Shown here: positions 24,350 to 32,802 of the stretch, piece after piece
Layout: each line of letters begins with the position of its first letter
Numbering within the stretch: position 1 is the first letter of the stretch
Made by a program: the position numbers and the translations under genes
The notes under the pieces: generated by a model
The model's database searches: none
Seen by the model: the letters and a program-made list of their open reading frames with translations, nothing else
Told to the model about the DNA's origin: nothing
NCBI GenBank assembly: GCA_019135865.1
Contig: JAGVVD010000029.1
Location: forward strand, 1-64,000
Reading direction: 5' to 3'
Origin: Elusimicrobiota bacterium
GTDB taxonomy: Bacteria; Elusimicrobiota; Elusimicrobia; Elusimicrobiales; UBA9959
Length of the DNA: 64,000 nucleotides

Positions 24350-26096
24350 ATATGGAATCGGGAGCCGACCCGCGCTTTCTCTCCTCCGCTTCCGCCGCCT
24401 CCAGGCTTATGGCAGCGCCGCGGTTCGTAGGGTCTTTCTCCAGCGCCCTGCGGAAATATCCGGCGGCCGCCTTATAGTCCCTTCGCGCAAAACTTTTAGT
24501 CCCCTTCTCCGAAAGCTCCTTCGATTTGGCTATGTCGCGCAGGCTGATATTGGGAAGCGGTTCCGGCAGGGGTATGCCCCTCGCCGCGCAGAAAGCCCGG
24601 ACCCTCTTTCCCATGGTATTTGAAAGGGCAAGGACCGACAGCACGGCTTCCGCCTCTTTTAAGCGGCCCAGCCCGAAGAGAGCGGCGCCGCGGAGAAAAG
24701 AGGCCATGGCATTATCCGGGTCCACCGACAAAGCCCCGTCGGCGAGACGCAGAGCCTCCGAGTAGCGGCCGTTCCGGCGCAGGGCCTCCCCGGCGGCCAA
24801 AAGGAAGGCCGGCCAGCCGGCCGAAGACCGCTCCGGTGAAGAGTCGAACCAGGGGCTCTTTTTCACGAGAACGCCCAGCTCCGCGGGAGAGGAAAGGGCC
24901 TTTTTCAGGAGCCCCGGCCGGCTCCTGTACAGGTAGTCGGCCAAAGCTATCCCCATCTCATGGTGATGATTCTCGAACGAATAGGCGAAAGCGTAGGACA
25001 GGAGTTTCCGGCCTTCTTCTTCCGGCGCACCGCCCGGGACCAGAAGCCCCTTCGGGAAACCGCAGGCTTCCGCGGCGACCGCGATCTCTCCCCATACCGC
25101 GCCGTTCAGGCCGGCGCGCCAGTGGATAGAGTCGTCGAACTCCCCGAAACCCGGCGCCCCGCCGGGAGAAATCCGGGCGAAGAGCCCCTCCAGATCGGCG
25201 AAGCAGGCGCCCTCCTCCAGCGCGACCTTTTTAAGCATCCTGTTCCTGGCCGGCCCGGAACGGTCCTGCGCGGGCGACATATCGGCCGCGGCCGACAGGT
25301 ACGGCCGGGCACCCGCCTGGTCGCCGGCCAGGTGCAGGGCGAGACCCGTGAAATAGAGACCGAAGGCGTCCCGCGGACTTCCGGCGAGAAAAGCCCTGAA
25401 GCTCTCTCCGGCCCCGCGAAAATCCTTCTTTTCCAGGCTCAGGAGCCCGGACGCGAAATCCCCGTCGCCGTAGGGGGCCTCTCCGAAAGGCGGCATGAGG
25501 AGGTTGGCCGGCAGCGAGCAGATAACGAACGGGACCTTTTTTTTCTTCGCCAGCCTCGCCATCCTTCTGACCCGGTATTCGTGCACCGCCAGCGAAACTC
25601 TCCCCGGCCCGCGTTCTCCCTCCGGCAGCCAGCGCACCAGAGCCCTGTACGCCGCGCGTCTGAGCCGCCCGGCGGCCCCAGGGCACGGGTCCTCCCAGCC
25701 CTCGTTATTGCCGCTGAGCAGGACCGCGAGGTCCGGGGCCTGGTCCATTATTTCCCTGAAAACCCCTGTTATCCGCCGGCTATCGTAACCTCCCATCCCG
25801 CAATTGACTATCCCGACCCCTTCGGCCGCGAAGCCCTCCCCGGCCCCCAGCAGGGTCGCCGCGGATTCTCCTGCCACGAAAACCCGCGTTTCCCCCTGAC
25901 GCTTCACCGCGGGAAAGGAGAAATCCATCGCCAGGAACCTGCCGGGAAGGACGAACCCCTCGCCGGGCCGCGGCGCCGCGAAGAAAGGCAGGGCCGTGTC
26001 CCGGCACATATACTTATCCCTGTCGAAACCGCCGTCGGCCGCCGGCAGGGAGGTAGGCAGGAAGAATATGAGCAGAAATAGAGCCGGCTTGGACAT
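24348..26096 (-). CDS. Secreted SGNH-fold protein with TPR tail
   Basis: 582 residues from the ATG at 26096, which gives a clean signal peptide (MSKPALFLLIFFLPTSLPAA). The SGNH/GDSL blocks are VAGESAA (nucleophile Ser, GES rather than GDS), GIVNCGMGGYD, LLSGNNEG and DDSIHW (Asp/His pair). The family includes esterases and carbohydrate O-acyltransferase-like enzymes. TPR-like repeats occur near 290-320 and again from about 480 to the end (SEALRLADGALSVDPDNAMA; AAGYFRRALEKDPTN). Its start codon overlaps a possible start of the divergent rSAM gene. Substrate unknown; export to the periplasm is likely. Confidence 0.75.
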   Translation of the reverse strand: MSKPALFLLIFFLPTSLPAADGGFDRDKYMCRDTALPFFAAPRPGEGFVLPGRFLAMDFSFPAVKRQGETRVFVAGESAATLLGAGEGFAAEGVGIVNCGMGGYDSRRITGVFREIMDQAPDLAVLLSGNNEGWEDPCPGAAGRLRRAAYRALVRWLPEGERGPGRVSLAVHEYRVRRMARLAKKKKVPFVICSLPANLLMPPFGEAPYGDGDFASGLLSLEKKDFRGAGESFRAFLAGSPRDAFGLYFTGLALHLAGDQAGARPYLSAAADMSPAQDRSGPARNRMLKKVALEEGACFADLEGLFARISPGGAPGFGEFDDSIHWRAGLNGAVWGEIAVAAEACGFPKGLLVPGGAPEEEGRKLLSYAFAYSFENHHHEMGIALADYLYRSRPGLLKKALSSPAELGVLVKKSPWFDSSPERSSAGWPAFLLAAGEALRRNGRYSEALRLADGALSVDPDNAMASFLRGAALFGLGRLKEAEAVLSVLALSNTMGKRVRAFCAARGIPLPEPLPNISLRDIAKSKELSEKGTKSFARRDYKAAAGYFRRALEKDPTNRGAAISLEAAEAEERKRGSAPDSI

Positions 26097-26178
26097 GGAC
26101 GCTGCACCCGCAGTTATCATAACAAAAGAGACCGGTGTCCGACCTCCCCCGCGGACCGAAAATGATAGAATTACGCTC

Positions 26179-27105
26179 GTGAAGAGGAAGCCGGGCGGGA
26201 AGGACTGGATAAGCGAGCAGCTGTGCGTGCCGATGGGGCGCACCTGCAACCTGTATTGCCGCTACTGCCAGAGCCCTCCCAGGGGCGAGCCGGCGGCGCC
26301 GCTGAAAAAAGTACTGGCCGAGGTCGTACGACGCCGCATAAAGGCGGTAAGCCTGGAGGGCGGAGGCGAGCCTACCGCCGGGAACGATTTCTTCGACTGG
26401 GTGGCCGCACTGAAAAAGGCCGGGGTACGGCACTTCATGCTCTCGACGAACGGCGTGGCGCTGTCCGACCCGGAATTCTGCCGGAAGGCCGTGAAGGAGA
26501 TAGCCTATTTCACGGTGAACCTGCCCGGGGCCGACGAGAAGACCTACGCGCACGCCACCCGGAGCGTGAAGTTCGCCAAGGCCATGAAGGGCCTTGAAAA
26601 TCTTAAAGCCCTGGGGACCGGGGACAGGATCAGGCTCTTTCATATCATATACCGCGGCAATTACCGCCGCCTGCCGGCTTTCGCCGACTGGACGGCCGGC
26701 ACGCTGCCGGACCTGGCCTTCGTGAATTTCACTTTCGTACGCAACGCGGGACGGGTCGCGGACAGCGCGGAACTCGTGCCCCGCTACTCCGAGGTCGAAC
26801 CGTATCTCAAACTGGCGCTTGGCCGGCTGAAACTCGCCGGGATCAGGGCCGTGGTCCAGAACTTCCCGCTGTGCCGCCTTAAGAACTTCGAAGGGTTCTC
26901 CTTCGAGTTCCACCGCTGGAGGCGCGGCGACCGCGTGCTGGAGGCGGGGGTGGCCGGCAAGGCCGTGTGCGCCGCCTGCTCCCGCTGCCGTCTGGAACCG
27001 GCCTGCTGCGGGGCCAGGGCCGACTACCTGCGGATACACGGCAGAGCGGAGCTTTCCCCGTCCGCGCTGGACCCCGCCGCGATAAAGCCGGAGCCTTTCC
27101 AGTGA
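26179..27105 (+). CDS. HxsC-like radical SAM protein beside U32 genes
   Basis: 308 residues from a GTG at 26179. An ATG at 26095 is possible but would overlap the divergent start codon and leave no promoter. CX3CX2C is at C23, C27 and C30 (RTCNLYCRYC), followed by EGGGEPT, STNGVAL and GNYRRLP. The C-terminal auxiliary motif is PLC in QNFPLCRL, then CSRCRLEPACCG and YLRIHG. This set of four Cys recurs in eight more small rSAM proteins in the window. It precedes a U32 gene by eight bases, forming a three-gene unit. Likely partner or activator of the U32 pair; reaction unknown. Confidence 0.8.
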   Translation: MKRKPGGKDWISEQLCVPMGRTCNLYCRYCQSPPRGEPAAPLKKVLAEVVRRRIKAVSLEGGGEPTAGNDFFDWVAALKKAGVRHFMLSTNGVALSDPEFCRKAVKEIAYFTVNLPGADEKTYAHATRSVKFAKAMKGLENLKALGTGDRIRLFHIIYRGNYRRLPAFADWTAGTLPDLAFVNFTFVRNAGRVADSAELVPRYSEVEPYLKLALGRLKLAGIRAVVQNFPLCRLKNFEGFSFEFHRWRRGDRVLEAGVAGKAVCAACSRCRLEPACCGARADYLRIHGRAELSPSALDPAAIKPEPFQ

Positions 27106-27113
27106 GACCGGCC

Positions 27114-28061
27114 ATGAGGATAGTCTCCTGTTTTTCGGACATAAAGGAACTCGGGCCTCTCGCCGAAGCGGGAGCCGACGAGTTCTACACCGCGGCTCGG
27201 GAACTGCCGGCCTTCCATTCCGGCGAACTGCCGCTCTCCCGCCTGCCCGGGGCCATAGAACTGGCGCACTCTCTGGGCAGGAAGATATCCGTCGCCGTCA
27301 ACGCCTTGCTGGCCACCGCCACGGTCCGGCAGCTGGCCGCCGTGGAAAAAGGGGTGCGCCGTCTCGACGACGCCGGGGCCGACTCGTTCATCTTCGCCAG
27401 CCCTTACCTGCTGCGGATGTTCTCGGCCCCCGGGCGGAAGCTGCGCGCCGCCCTGCACCTGAGCTCGGTACAGCCCGTCTTCAACAGCCGGGCGGCGGCC
27501 TTCTTCGCCCGGTTCGGCGTCTCCCGGTTCATACTGCCCAACCAGCTGGACCCCCGCGAAGCCGGGCCGCTGCTCGCTTTCTGCCGGGAACGCGGGATAG
27601 GGACGGAGATCTTCGATTACCGTTTCTTCGGCTGCGTCTACGTGAACGGCCGCTGCCAGCTGCACAAGCCGGGCCACTACACGACCCGGCGCGGCCTGCC
27701 GGAAGGGGCCATGTGCCGGGTCTCGGCCGGCGCCGGCGGGCTCGTGCGCCCGCTGCCCCCGGACCTGCCCCGCCGGGCGGCGGAGTTCCCCGGCATCCTC
27801 GCGCGCCTCGAGCGCCGGCTGACGCCGTGCGGAGCGCCGCGCTTCTCTGACGCCGCCGCCTTCTTCGACCTCCTCTCGGCCGGCGTCGGCTACCTCAAAT
27901 ACGGCACGCGGCGCGACGCGCCCGCGGCGAAGGTCTCCAAGGTGAGGGCCATGCGCGCGATGATCTCCCTGGCGGAAAGCCTGCGCGCGCGCCTGCCCGC
28001 GGCCGCGGCCAGGCGGGAATTCATAGCGGAGATGTCCCGCTGGAACGGGGGAGGGCTTTGA
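27114..28061 (+). CDS. U32-family protein, UbiU-like
   Basis: 315 residues from the ATG at 27114. Peptidase U32 family, which despite the name includes Fe-S proteins that hydroxylate RNA bases or quinone precursors without oxygen. Cysteines at 174, 181, 201 and 239 are spaced x6, x19 and x37. As I recall, E. coli UbiU has a [4Fe-4S] cluster on C169, C176, C193 and C232 (x6, x16, x38), a close match. The N-terminal barrel start is MRIVSCFSDIKELGPLAEAG. The next gene, two bases on, matches UbiV. Role inferred: oxygen-independent oxidation or hydroxylation of an unknown substrate; no other quinone genes are nearby. Confidence 0.75.
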   Translation: MRIVSCFSDIKELGPLAEAGADEFYTAARELPAFHSGELPLSRLPGAIELAHSLGRKISVAVNALLATATVRQLAAVEKGVRRLDDAGADSFIFASPYLLRMFSAPGRKLRAALHLSSVQPVFNSRAAAFFARFGVSRFILPNQLDPREAGPLLAFCRERGIGTEIFDYRFFGCVYVNGRCQLHKPGHYTTRRGLPEGAMCRVSAGAGGLVRPLPPDLPRRAAEFPGILARLERRLTPCGAPRFSDAAAFFDLLSAGVGYLKYGTRRDAPAAKVSKVRAMRAMISLAESLRARLPAAAARREFIAEMSRWNGGGL

Positions 28062-28063
28062 CG

Positions 28064-28888
28064 ATGGCCGTCGAAAAGGGGATCAGGCTCGGCCCCGTCT
28101 CCCTGGACTCCCTTCTCGGGACCGGGTCGGCGCGGGACGCGCTGCGCGGCTTCTCCCGCGTCTACATCGGCCCGGAGTTCTGCGAGGAACTGCTGGACGA
28201 GTCGCTCTGCCGCGAAGCCGTCCGGTTGTCCGGACTGGGAAAGAAGGTCTGCCTGCTCACGCCCATGCTGGGGGAGCGCGGGGCGGCGAAGCTGGACCGC
28301 GTCTTCGCGGGATTAGCGGCCCTGGCCGCGAAAGGCCGCCTGCGCCCGGCCGGGCTCGAGATCACGGTCAACGACTTCGGGGCCGTCGAACTCGCGGCGA
28401 AGCGCCGGCTGCCGTTCCGGCTCAACGCGGGGCGCCTGCTGCGCGACAACGTTTTCGACACCACCGGCAAACCGCTCAAGGTCCACAACGGCGCGGCGCT
28501 GGAGTTCTTCCGCTCGATAGGGATAACCCGCTTCGAAATACCCGCCATCGGGGCCCTGCCTGTTTCCAATTTCCGCGAAGGCCGGCGTTACGGCTTCGAC
28601 CGGCGCTCTTTCCGCGTCACTCTCCACTATCCGTACCTGGACCTGACGACGACCAGGGCCTGTCCGACGGGGCTGCGCGACGCCGTCCCCGGCGGCCGGA
28701 ACGACCGCGCGGCCTGCGCGCGCGAATGCCTGATAGGCCCTTTCGAGCTCAGGCATCCGATGATAAAGGAAAAGCTGCTGATAAGAGGGAACGCCGTGTT
28801 CCTGGAATTCCCGGAGAAGTTCTATTCTTCGGAAAGGCAGCTGGCCGCGCTCAACATAGACAGGCTGGTCTACTCGCCCTTCCCCTGA
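28064..28888 (+). CDS. U32-family protein, UbiV-like
   Basis: 274 residues from the ATG at 28064, preceded by GGAGGG; a TTG at 28058 is the alternative. Cysteines at 40, 200, 218 and 222 (x159, x17, x3) resemble the UbiV pattern I recall (C39, C180, C193, C197). Segments such as FRLNAGRLLRDN, RFEIPAIGALP and RACPTGLRD fit the U32 barrel. Its gene follows the UbiU-like gene immediately, so the two likely form a heterodimer. The Ubi pathway genes themselves are not in the window, so the substrate may differ. Confidence 0.75.
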   Translation: MAVEKGIRLGPVSLDSLLGTGSARDALRGFSRVYIGPEFCEELLDESLCREAVRLSGLGKKVCLLTPMLGERGAAKLDRVFAGLAALAAKGRLRPAGLEITVNDFGAVELAAKRRLPFRLNAGRLLRDNVFDTTGKPLKVHNGAALEFFRSIGITRFEIPAIGALPVSNFREGRRYGFDRRSFRVTLHYPYLDLTTTRACPTGLRDAVPGGRNDRAACARECLIGPFELRHPMIKEKLLIRGNAVFLEFPEKFYSSERQLAALNIDRLVYSPFP

Positions 28889-28896
28889 CCGGGCAC

Positions 28897-28930
28897 GGCC
28901 GGCGTCTCCCCGCCGCGGGGAAGACCGGCC
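28897..28930. terminator. Hairpin between convergent genes
   Basis: Nested inverted repeat (GGCCGG ... TCT CCCC loop GGGG A AGA CCGGCC) lying between the stops at 28888 (+) and 28934 (-). There is no T run, so it may act as a bidirectional structural or Rho-assisted terminator. Confidence 0.4.
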
Positions 28931-28933
28931 CGT

Positions 28934-30247
28934 TCAAAATCCTCTTTCCCTGAAGGACGGCGCCGCCAGGCCCGCCTGCAGCGCGTTCAGCATGCGCGCC
29001 GCCAGGACGCGCGCGCCGGCATAGCCGAAATAAGGTTCGTCGAGCAGGCAGTGATGCCCATAGGACGGGAATCCCAGCTCCACGAACGGCAGCCCCTCGG
29101 CGAATCCCTCCGTGACGGCGAAAGAATTGGCCGCGGCCAGGTCCGGCTTCCGGTAGCGCGGCAGGGCGGCCAGGGCGGACTTGGCCTCGGACGCGGACGG
29201 GGCGAAGAGAACGGTCTCCGCTCCTTTGGCGGAGGGGCCGAGCTCCCTGGAGGAAGAGCCCAGCAGGGCAGCGGGCACTCCCATGCAGAGTTCGGCCGCG
29301 AACGAGGAGAACGCGGAATACAGGTGAGGGTCCCCGGCGAAGAGGACGTTGCGGTTGCGGAGCACCCGCAGCGCCGGGGCCAGGGCGGCCGCCGCGGTCC
29401 GTTCGGCTTCCGCCAGCGCGGGAGGAGGTCCGCCTTTCAGCCCGGCGGCCTTTCTCACGGCGGCCAGCCAGGCGGAAGTGCCGCCCAGGCCCATGGGAAG
29501 CCCGGTCTCCAGCAACTTCGCCCCGGTCCTTCCCGCCAGCGTCCTGGCGGCCCGGCGGCCGTAGGGGAGCGAGACGATCAGCGCGGCTTCGGCGGCCCTC
29601 GCGAGTTCCGCGACGCCGCCGCCCGAAGGCCAGACGGAGACGAGTTCCAGGCCGGCCAGCGCCAGCAGCCTCCCCAGTTCCTTCAGATTGGCCGCGTGGT
29701 CGAACTCGTTGCGGTCCAGCATATAGCCCGCGATGGCGACCTTGCCGGCGGCGCGCCGGGGTCTGGCGGGGAACCGCAGGCAGCGCGCCAGCGCCTCCAG
29801 TGAAAGGTCGTAGCCTTCCAGCCAGTCCAGGTCCATCGACTTCGCGGGAACGGCGGCGGCCGGGGTGCCGGGCGGCACGGCCGCGGCTATCCCGTCGTAA
29901 TCCATCCCGGCCAGCCAGCCGAAAGGCAGGCCCGTCAGCAGTACGGCGCCGAATTCGCCGGAACCGGCGATGCTGTTCAGTATGGCGGCAACCCTGCTCT
30001 CCGGGTTCTTCTGGGGGGTGAAAGGGGTGACCATCGTGCAGACCACGCGGTGGCGGCCGTCCGGGGAAAGCAGGGTGGAAAAAAGATCGTGATTGCCGGC
30101 GATCAGGTCGGCCTTGACCATGGCGCAATTGGGAGAGTCCACGACCAGGCAGGCGTCCCGCACGGCGTTGACGGCCATGAAGACCCCCAGCAGGTAAGGC
30201 AGCTGGTAGGTCCTTTCGAAAGCTTTATCGGCGGCCGTATCGCTCAT
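28934..30247 (-). CDS. NifK-like nitrogenase component 1 subunit, copy 3
   Basis: 437 residues, homologous to the copies at 6839 and 10816: LLGVFMAVNAVRDA, VDSPNCAM, GNHDLFSTLLS, VCTMVTPFTPQ, LLTGLPF, and near the end FPSYGHHCLLDEPYFGYAGA. The start overlaps the 3' end of the fusion gene by 23 bases, as in copy 2. Conserved Cys/His at GHHC and the first Cys after VD suggest retained cluster or substrate contacts in all three. Convergent with the U32 unit. Confidence 0.8.
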   Translation of the reverse strand: MSDTAADKAFERTYQLPYLLGVFMAVNAVRDACLVVDSPNCAMVKADLIAGNHDLFSTLLSPDGRHRVVCTMVTPFTPQKNPESRVAAILNSIAGSGEFGAVLLTGLPFGWLAGMDYDGIAAAVPPGTPAAAVPAKSMDLDWLEGYDLSLEALARCLRFPARPRRAAGKVAIAGYMLDRNEFDHAANLKELGRLLALAGLELVSVWPSGGGVAELARAAEAALIVSLPYGRRAARTLAGRTGAKLLETGLPMGLGGTSAWLAAVRKAAGLKGGPPPALAEAERTAAAALAPALRVLRNRNVLFAGDPHLYSAFSSFAAELCMGVPAALLGSSSRELGPSAKGAETVLFAPSASEAKSALAALPRYRKPDLAAANSFAVTEGFAEGLPFVELGFPSYGHHCLLDEPYFGYAGARVLAARMLNALQAGLAAPSFRERGF

Positions 30248-32717
30248 TGAACTCCCATTCGCAAAGGTTAGCCAGGCGGCGCATCGTCTCTATCGTTCCT
30301 TCGTAGCCAGGTTCGCACATGGCGGCCGAAAAATCGTTCTTCCCCGCCTCCGCCAGCCTCGCGTCGCCGGGGATGTCGGAATAGACTATGCGCATGACCC
30401 GGTCGGCCGACAGCGCGCGGCGGAGCCCGGCGGGAGAATCGAAAAAGGAAAGGCGCGGCTTCACGCCGGTCCTCTTGCCGAGCAGTCCCGCTTCCTTCAC
30501 GGCCAGGTCCCTGGCGGCCTTGTCCCGCGCGTAGGCGAAAAGGCGCACCGGCATGCCCGCTTCCCTCAGGAGCGAGAACATCGGCACTCCCGACACCGCC
30601 CAGGTCCCCTCCAGGGTCGGGATTTCGTCGGGAGAGGCGATGAATCCGGCCGCGAAGCGGGAAAGGCGCTTACTGAGAGCGGCATGGCGCGCGGACTCCG
30701 ACGGGGACGGCCCCGGTCCTCCGCGCGGCGGCTTGCGGCCGAGCCCGGCGAAGAGTTCCCTCAGCCAGGCTTCGGTGGCGGCGAAGCCGTACGGGGCCGG
30801 CGGGGCCGCCCACTTTATCCCGAGTTCGTCGAACGCGGTGGTCAGCACCGGGTCCGGATAGGCCAGCACCTGCAGACGGGAAGCGGCGATATCCCCGTAA
30901 AAGTCCCTTTCGGGAGGGGCCGCCGACAGGCCGCGCCCGGCGAGTAGTTCCGCCAGCGGCAGAGCCTTGGACGAAGCGAAATTGACGAGGTTCAGATCGC
31001 AGGACGGCTTCGTGCGCCGCCGGGCGGCCAGCCGGCGGACCACCAGCGCCGCGCGCGCGCGGACCTTCCCGGGAGTGGCGTCCTCGAAATTATTGAAATT
31101 GTCGCGCAGAACCTCCATCTTCAGGTCTCGCGAGGCTTTTTCCAGGAAATTGTTCACGTCGCTGGAGAGGAGCAGGGGAGTGCAGCCGTTATAGAATTCC
31201 AGCAGGCCGCCGGCGCTGCCCCTGGCCGAGACCGCGGAGAGCCTCTCGGCCATCTTGCGCTCGTCGCCGCGTATGGCGTCGCCGTAACCGAAATCCGTGT
31301 TCATCACGGTAGAGCCTTCCTTCGGCAGGAACGGCGCCATGGACGGGGCCTGGTCGTTGGAGAGCCCCCCCATTTTCTGGAAAGTGTTGAGCAGGGTGCT
31401 GGAACAGCTGCTGAAACGGCATTCTATGTCGCCGTGCTCCACGATGACCGTGCCGGGCGGAACGCAGACTCCGGAATTGTCGGAAAAAACGAACCTGTGC
31501 CACTGGCCGAAGCCGGTATGCTGGTCTATGGGACGGTCGCCTTCCGGCAGGCGGGGATGATAGCCGGTGCGGCCGAAGGAATCGGCGTCGCCGTAAAAAT
31601 CCGGGCCGCCGCTGAAAGCCGCCACGAAATCCTCGAAGCGGAGCGCCGAGATCCCCCGCACGGCGGCCTCGAACGCCGCCCTGTCGCCGCGGGGCTCCTC
31701 CCCGGGAGCGAAGCAGAAGGCCCAGTCGGAGACCGCGGTCATCCCCGGCCTTACCTCCGTCGAGGGGGCCACGAAGATCTTGCAGGCGTCGCCGCCTTTC
31801 TTCCAGCCGCACACGACCTGGCCGCCCAGCAGCCCGGTCACGGAGAACCCGGCCCCTTCCAGCAGGGCGCCCGGGGAGACCGGCGCCGGCCGGCCGGCGG
31901 CCGCCGGCGCGGAGGGGGCCCCGGCCCCGCCCAGGAAGGACTCGAACTCGCGCTCGCCCATCATCCGCGGCGGTGAAGAGGGCTTCTTCGACGACAATAT
32001 CTCTCGCGTGAGCCCGGCGAGGGCGCCGGCCGCGGGGCTGCGCGGGTCCAGGAGAACCAGCGGCTTGCGGACCTTCTCGGCCCTGCCTACCGCGGGGTCC
32101 CTCGGTATCACGCCCAGCACCCTCGTGTTAACGGCCCTGGCGAATTCCCCGGCCTGCCGTACGGCGGAGACATCCTTCGCATTTACCGCCAGACCCGCCA
32201 GGTAGACGCCGTTCCGGGCGTAGTTGTTTATCATCGCCACCAGGTTATTGGCGGCGTAAAGGGAAAGGATCTCCTCGGAGACCACGATGACGGCCTTGCT
32301 GGTGAAGCCCCGCCGCAGGGGAGCGGCGAAACCGCCGCAGACGACGTCACCCAGCACGTCGAAGATCACGGTATCGTAGGCGTTGCGCTCCATCAGCCCG
32401 GAATCCCGCACGGCGTCGAGCATGGCCCCGATCCCGGCGCCCGCGCACCCCACGCCGGCCTGGGGACCGCCGGCCTCTATGCAGTCTATTCCCTTCGCGC
32501 CCTTGTGAACGGCGCCGTCCAGGGCGGCCGCGCCGGCGAAACCGCCGTCGCTGAAAGGTTTTATACGGCGGCCGGTCAGCGCGAGCGTCGAATCGCGTTT
32601 CGGGTCGCAGCCGATATGCAGGACCTTCCGGCCGGCGGCCGCCAGCAGGACGGAAACATTGGCGGCGATGGTGCTTTTACCGATGCCGCCTTTGCCGAAA
32701 AATACTATGCTCTCCAC
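30225..32717 (-). CDS. NifH-NifD-like fusion protein, copy 3
   Basis: 830 residues from a GTG at 32717 with a GGAGAGGAG site; copies 1 and 2 start with ATG at the same place. NifH part: GKGGIGKST (8-16), GCDPKRDST, C91 (GCAGAG), C127 (VLGDVVCGGF). The linker carries GGQVVCGWKKGG and VSDWAFCFAPG. The NifD-like part has EHGDIECRFSSCS near residue 429 and EFYNGCTPLLLSSD near 511, then APPAPYGFAATEAWL. Its DNA is more diverged from copies 1 and 2 than these are from each other. A TATAAT (32747-32752) lies 30 bases upstream of the start. Confidence 0.85.
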   Translation of the reverse strand: MESIVFFGKGGIGKSTIAANVSVLLAAAGRKVLHIGCDPKRDSTLALTGRRIKPFSDGGFAGAAALDGAVHKGAKGIDCIEAGGPQAGVGCAGAGIGAMLDAVRDSGLMERNAYDTVIFDVLGDVVCGGFAAPLRRGFTSKAVIVVSEEILSLYAANNLVAMINNYARNGVYLAGLAVNAKDVSAVRQAGEFARAVNTRVLGVIPRDPAVGRAEKVRKPLVLLDPRSPAAGALAGLTREILSSKKPSSPPRMMGEREFESFLGGAGAPSAPAAAGRPAPVSPGALLEGAGFSVTGLLGGQVVCGWKKGGDACKIFVAPSTEVRPGMTAVSDWAFCFAPGEEPRGDRAAFEAAVRGISALRFEDFVAAFSGGPDFYGDADSFGRTGYHPRLPEGDRPIDQHTGFGQWHRFVFSDNSGVCVPPGTVIVEHGDIECRFSSCSSTLLNTFQKMGGLSNDQAPSMAPFLPKEGSTVMNTDFGYGDAIRGDERKMAERLSAVSARGSAGGLLEFYNGCTPLLLSSDVNNFLEKASRDLKMEVLRDNFNNFEDATPGKVRARAALVVRRLAARRRTKPSCDLNLVNFASSKALPLAELLAGRGLSAAPPERDFYGDIAASRLQVLAYPDPVLTTAFDELGIKWAAPPAPYGFAATEAWLRELFAGLGRKPPRGGPGPSPSESARHAALSKRLSRFAAGFIASPDEIPTLEGTWAVSGVPMFSLLREAGMPVRLFAYARDKAARDLAVKEAGLLGKRTGVKPRLSFFDSPAGLRRALSADRVMRIVYSDIPGDARLAEAGKNDFSAAMCEPGYEGTIETMRRLANLCEWEFNERYGRR

Positions 32718-32753
32718 TTCTCCTCTCCCGGACCTTTATCGCTACAATTATAT

Positions 32754-32790
32754 AATAAACCCCCGGAACGGCCGTCCGGCCGGAAGGGGG
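32754..32790 (-). terminator. Intrinsic terminator of the HemN/rSAM operon
   Basis: On the minus strand CCCCC ... GGGGG flank an inner GGCC/GGCC stem and are followed by TTTATT. It lies just after the stop at 32803 and before the copy 3 fusion gene, overlapping the TATAAT of that gene. Confidence 0.6.
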
Positions 32791-32802
32791 ACCCGGGACC
32801 GG

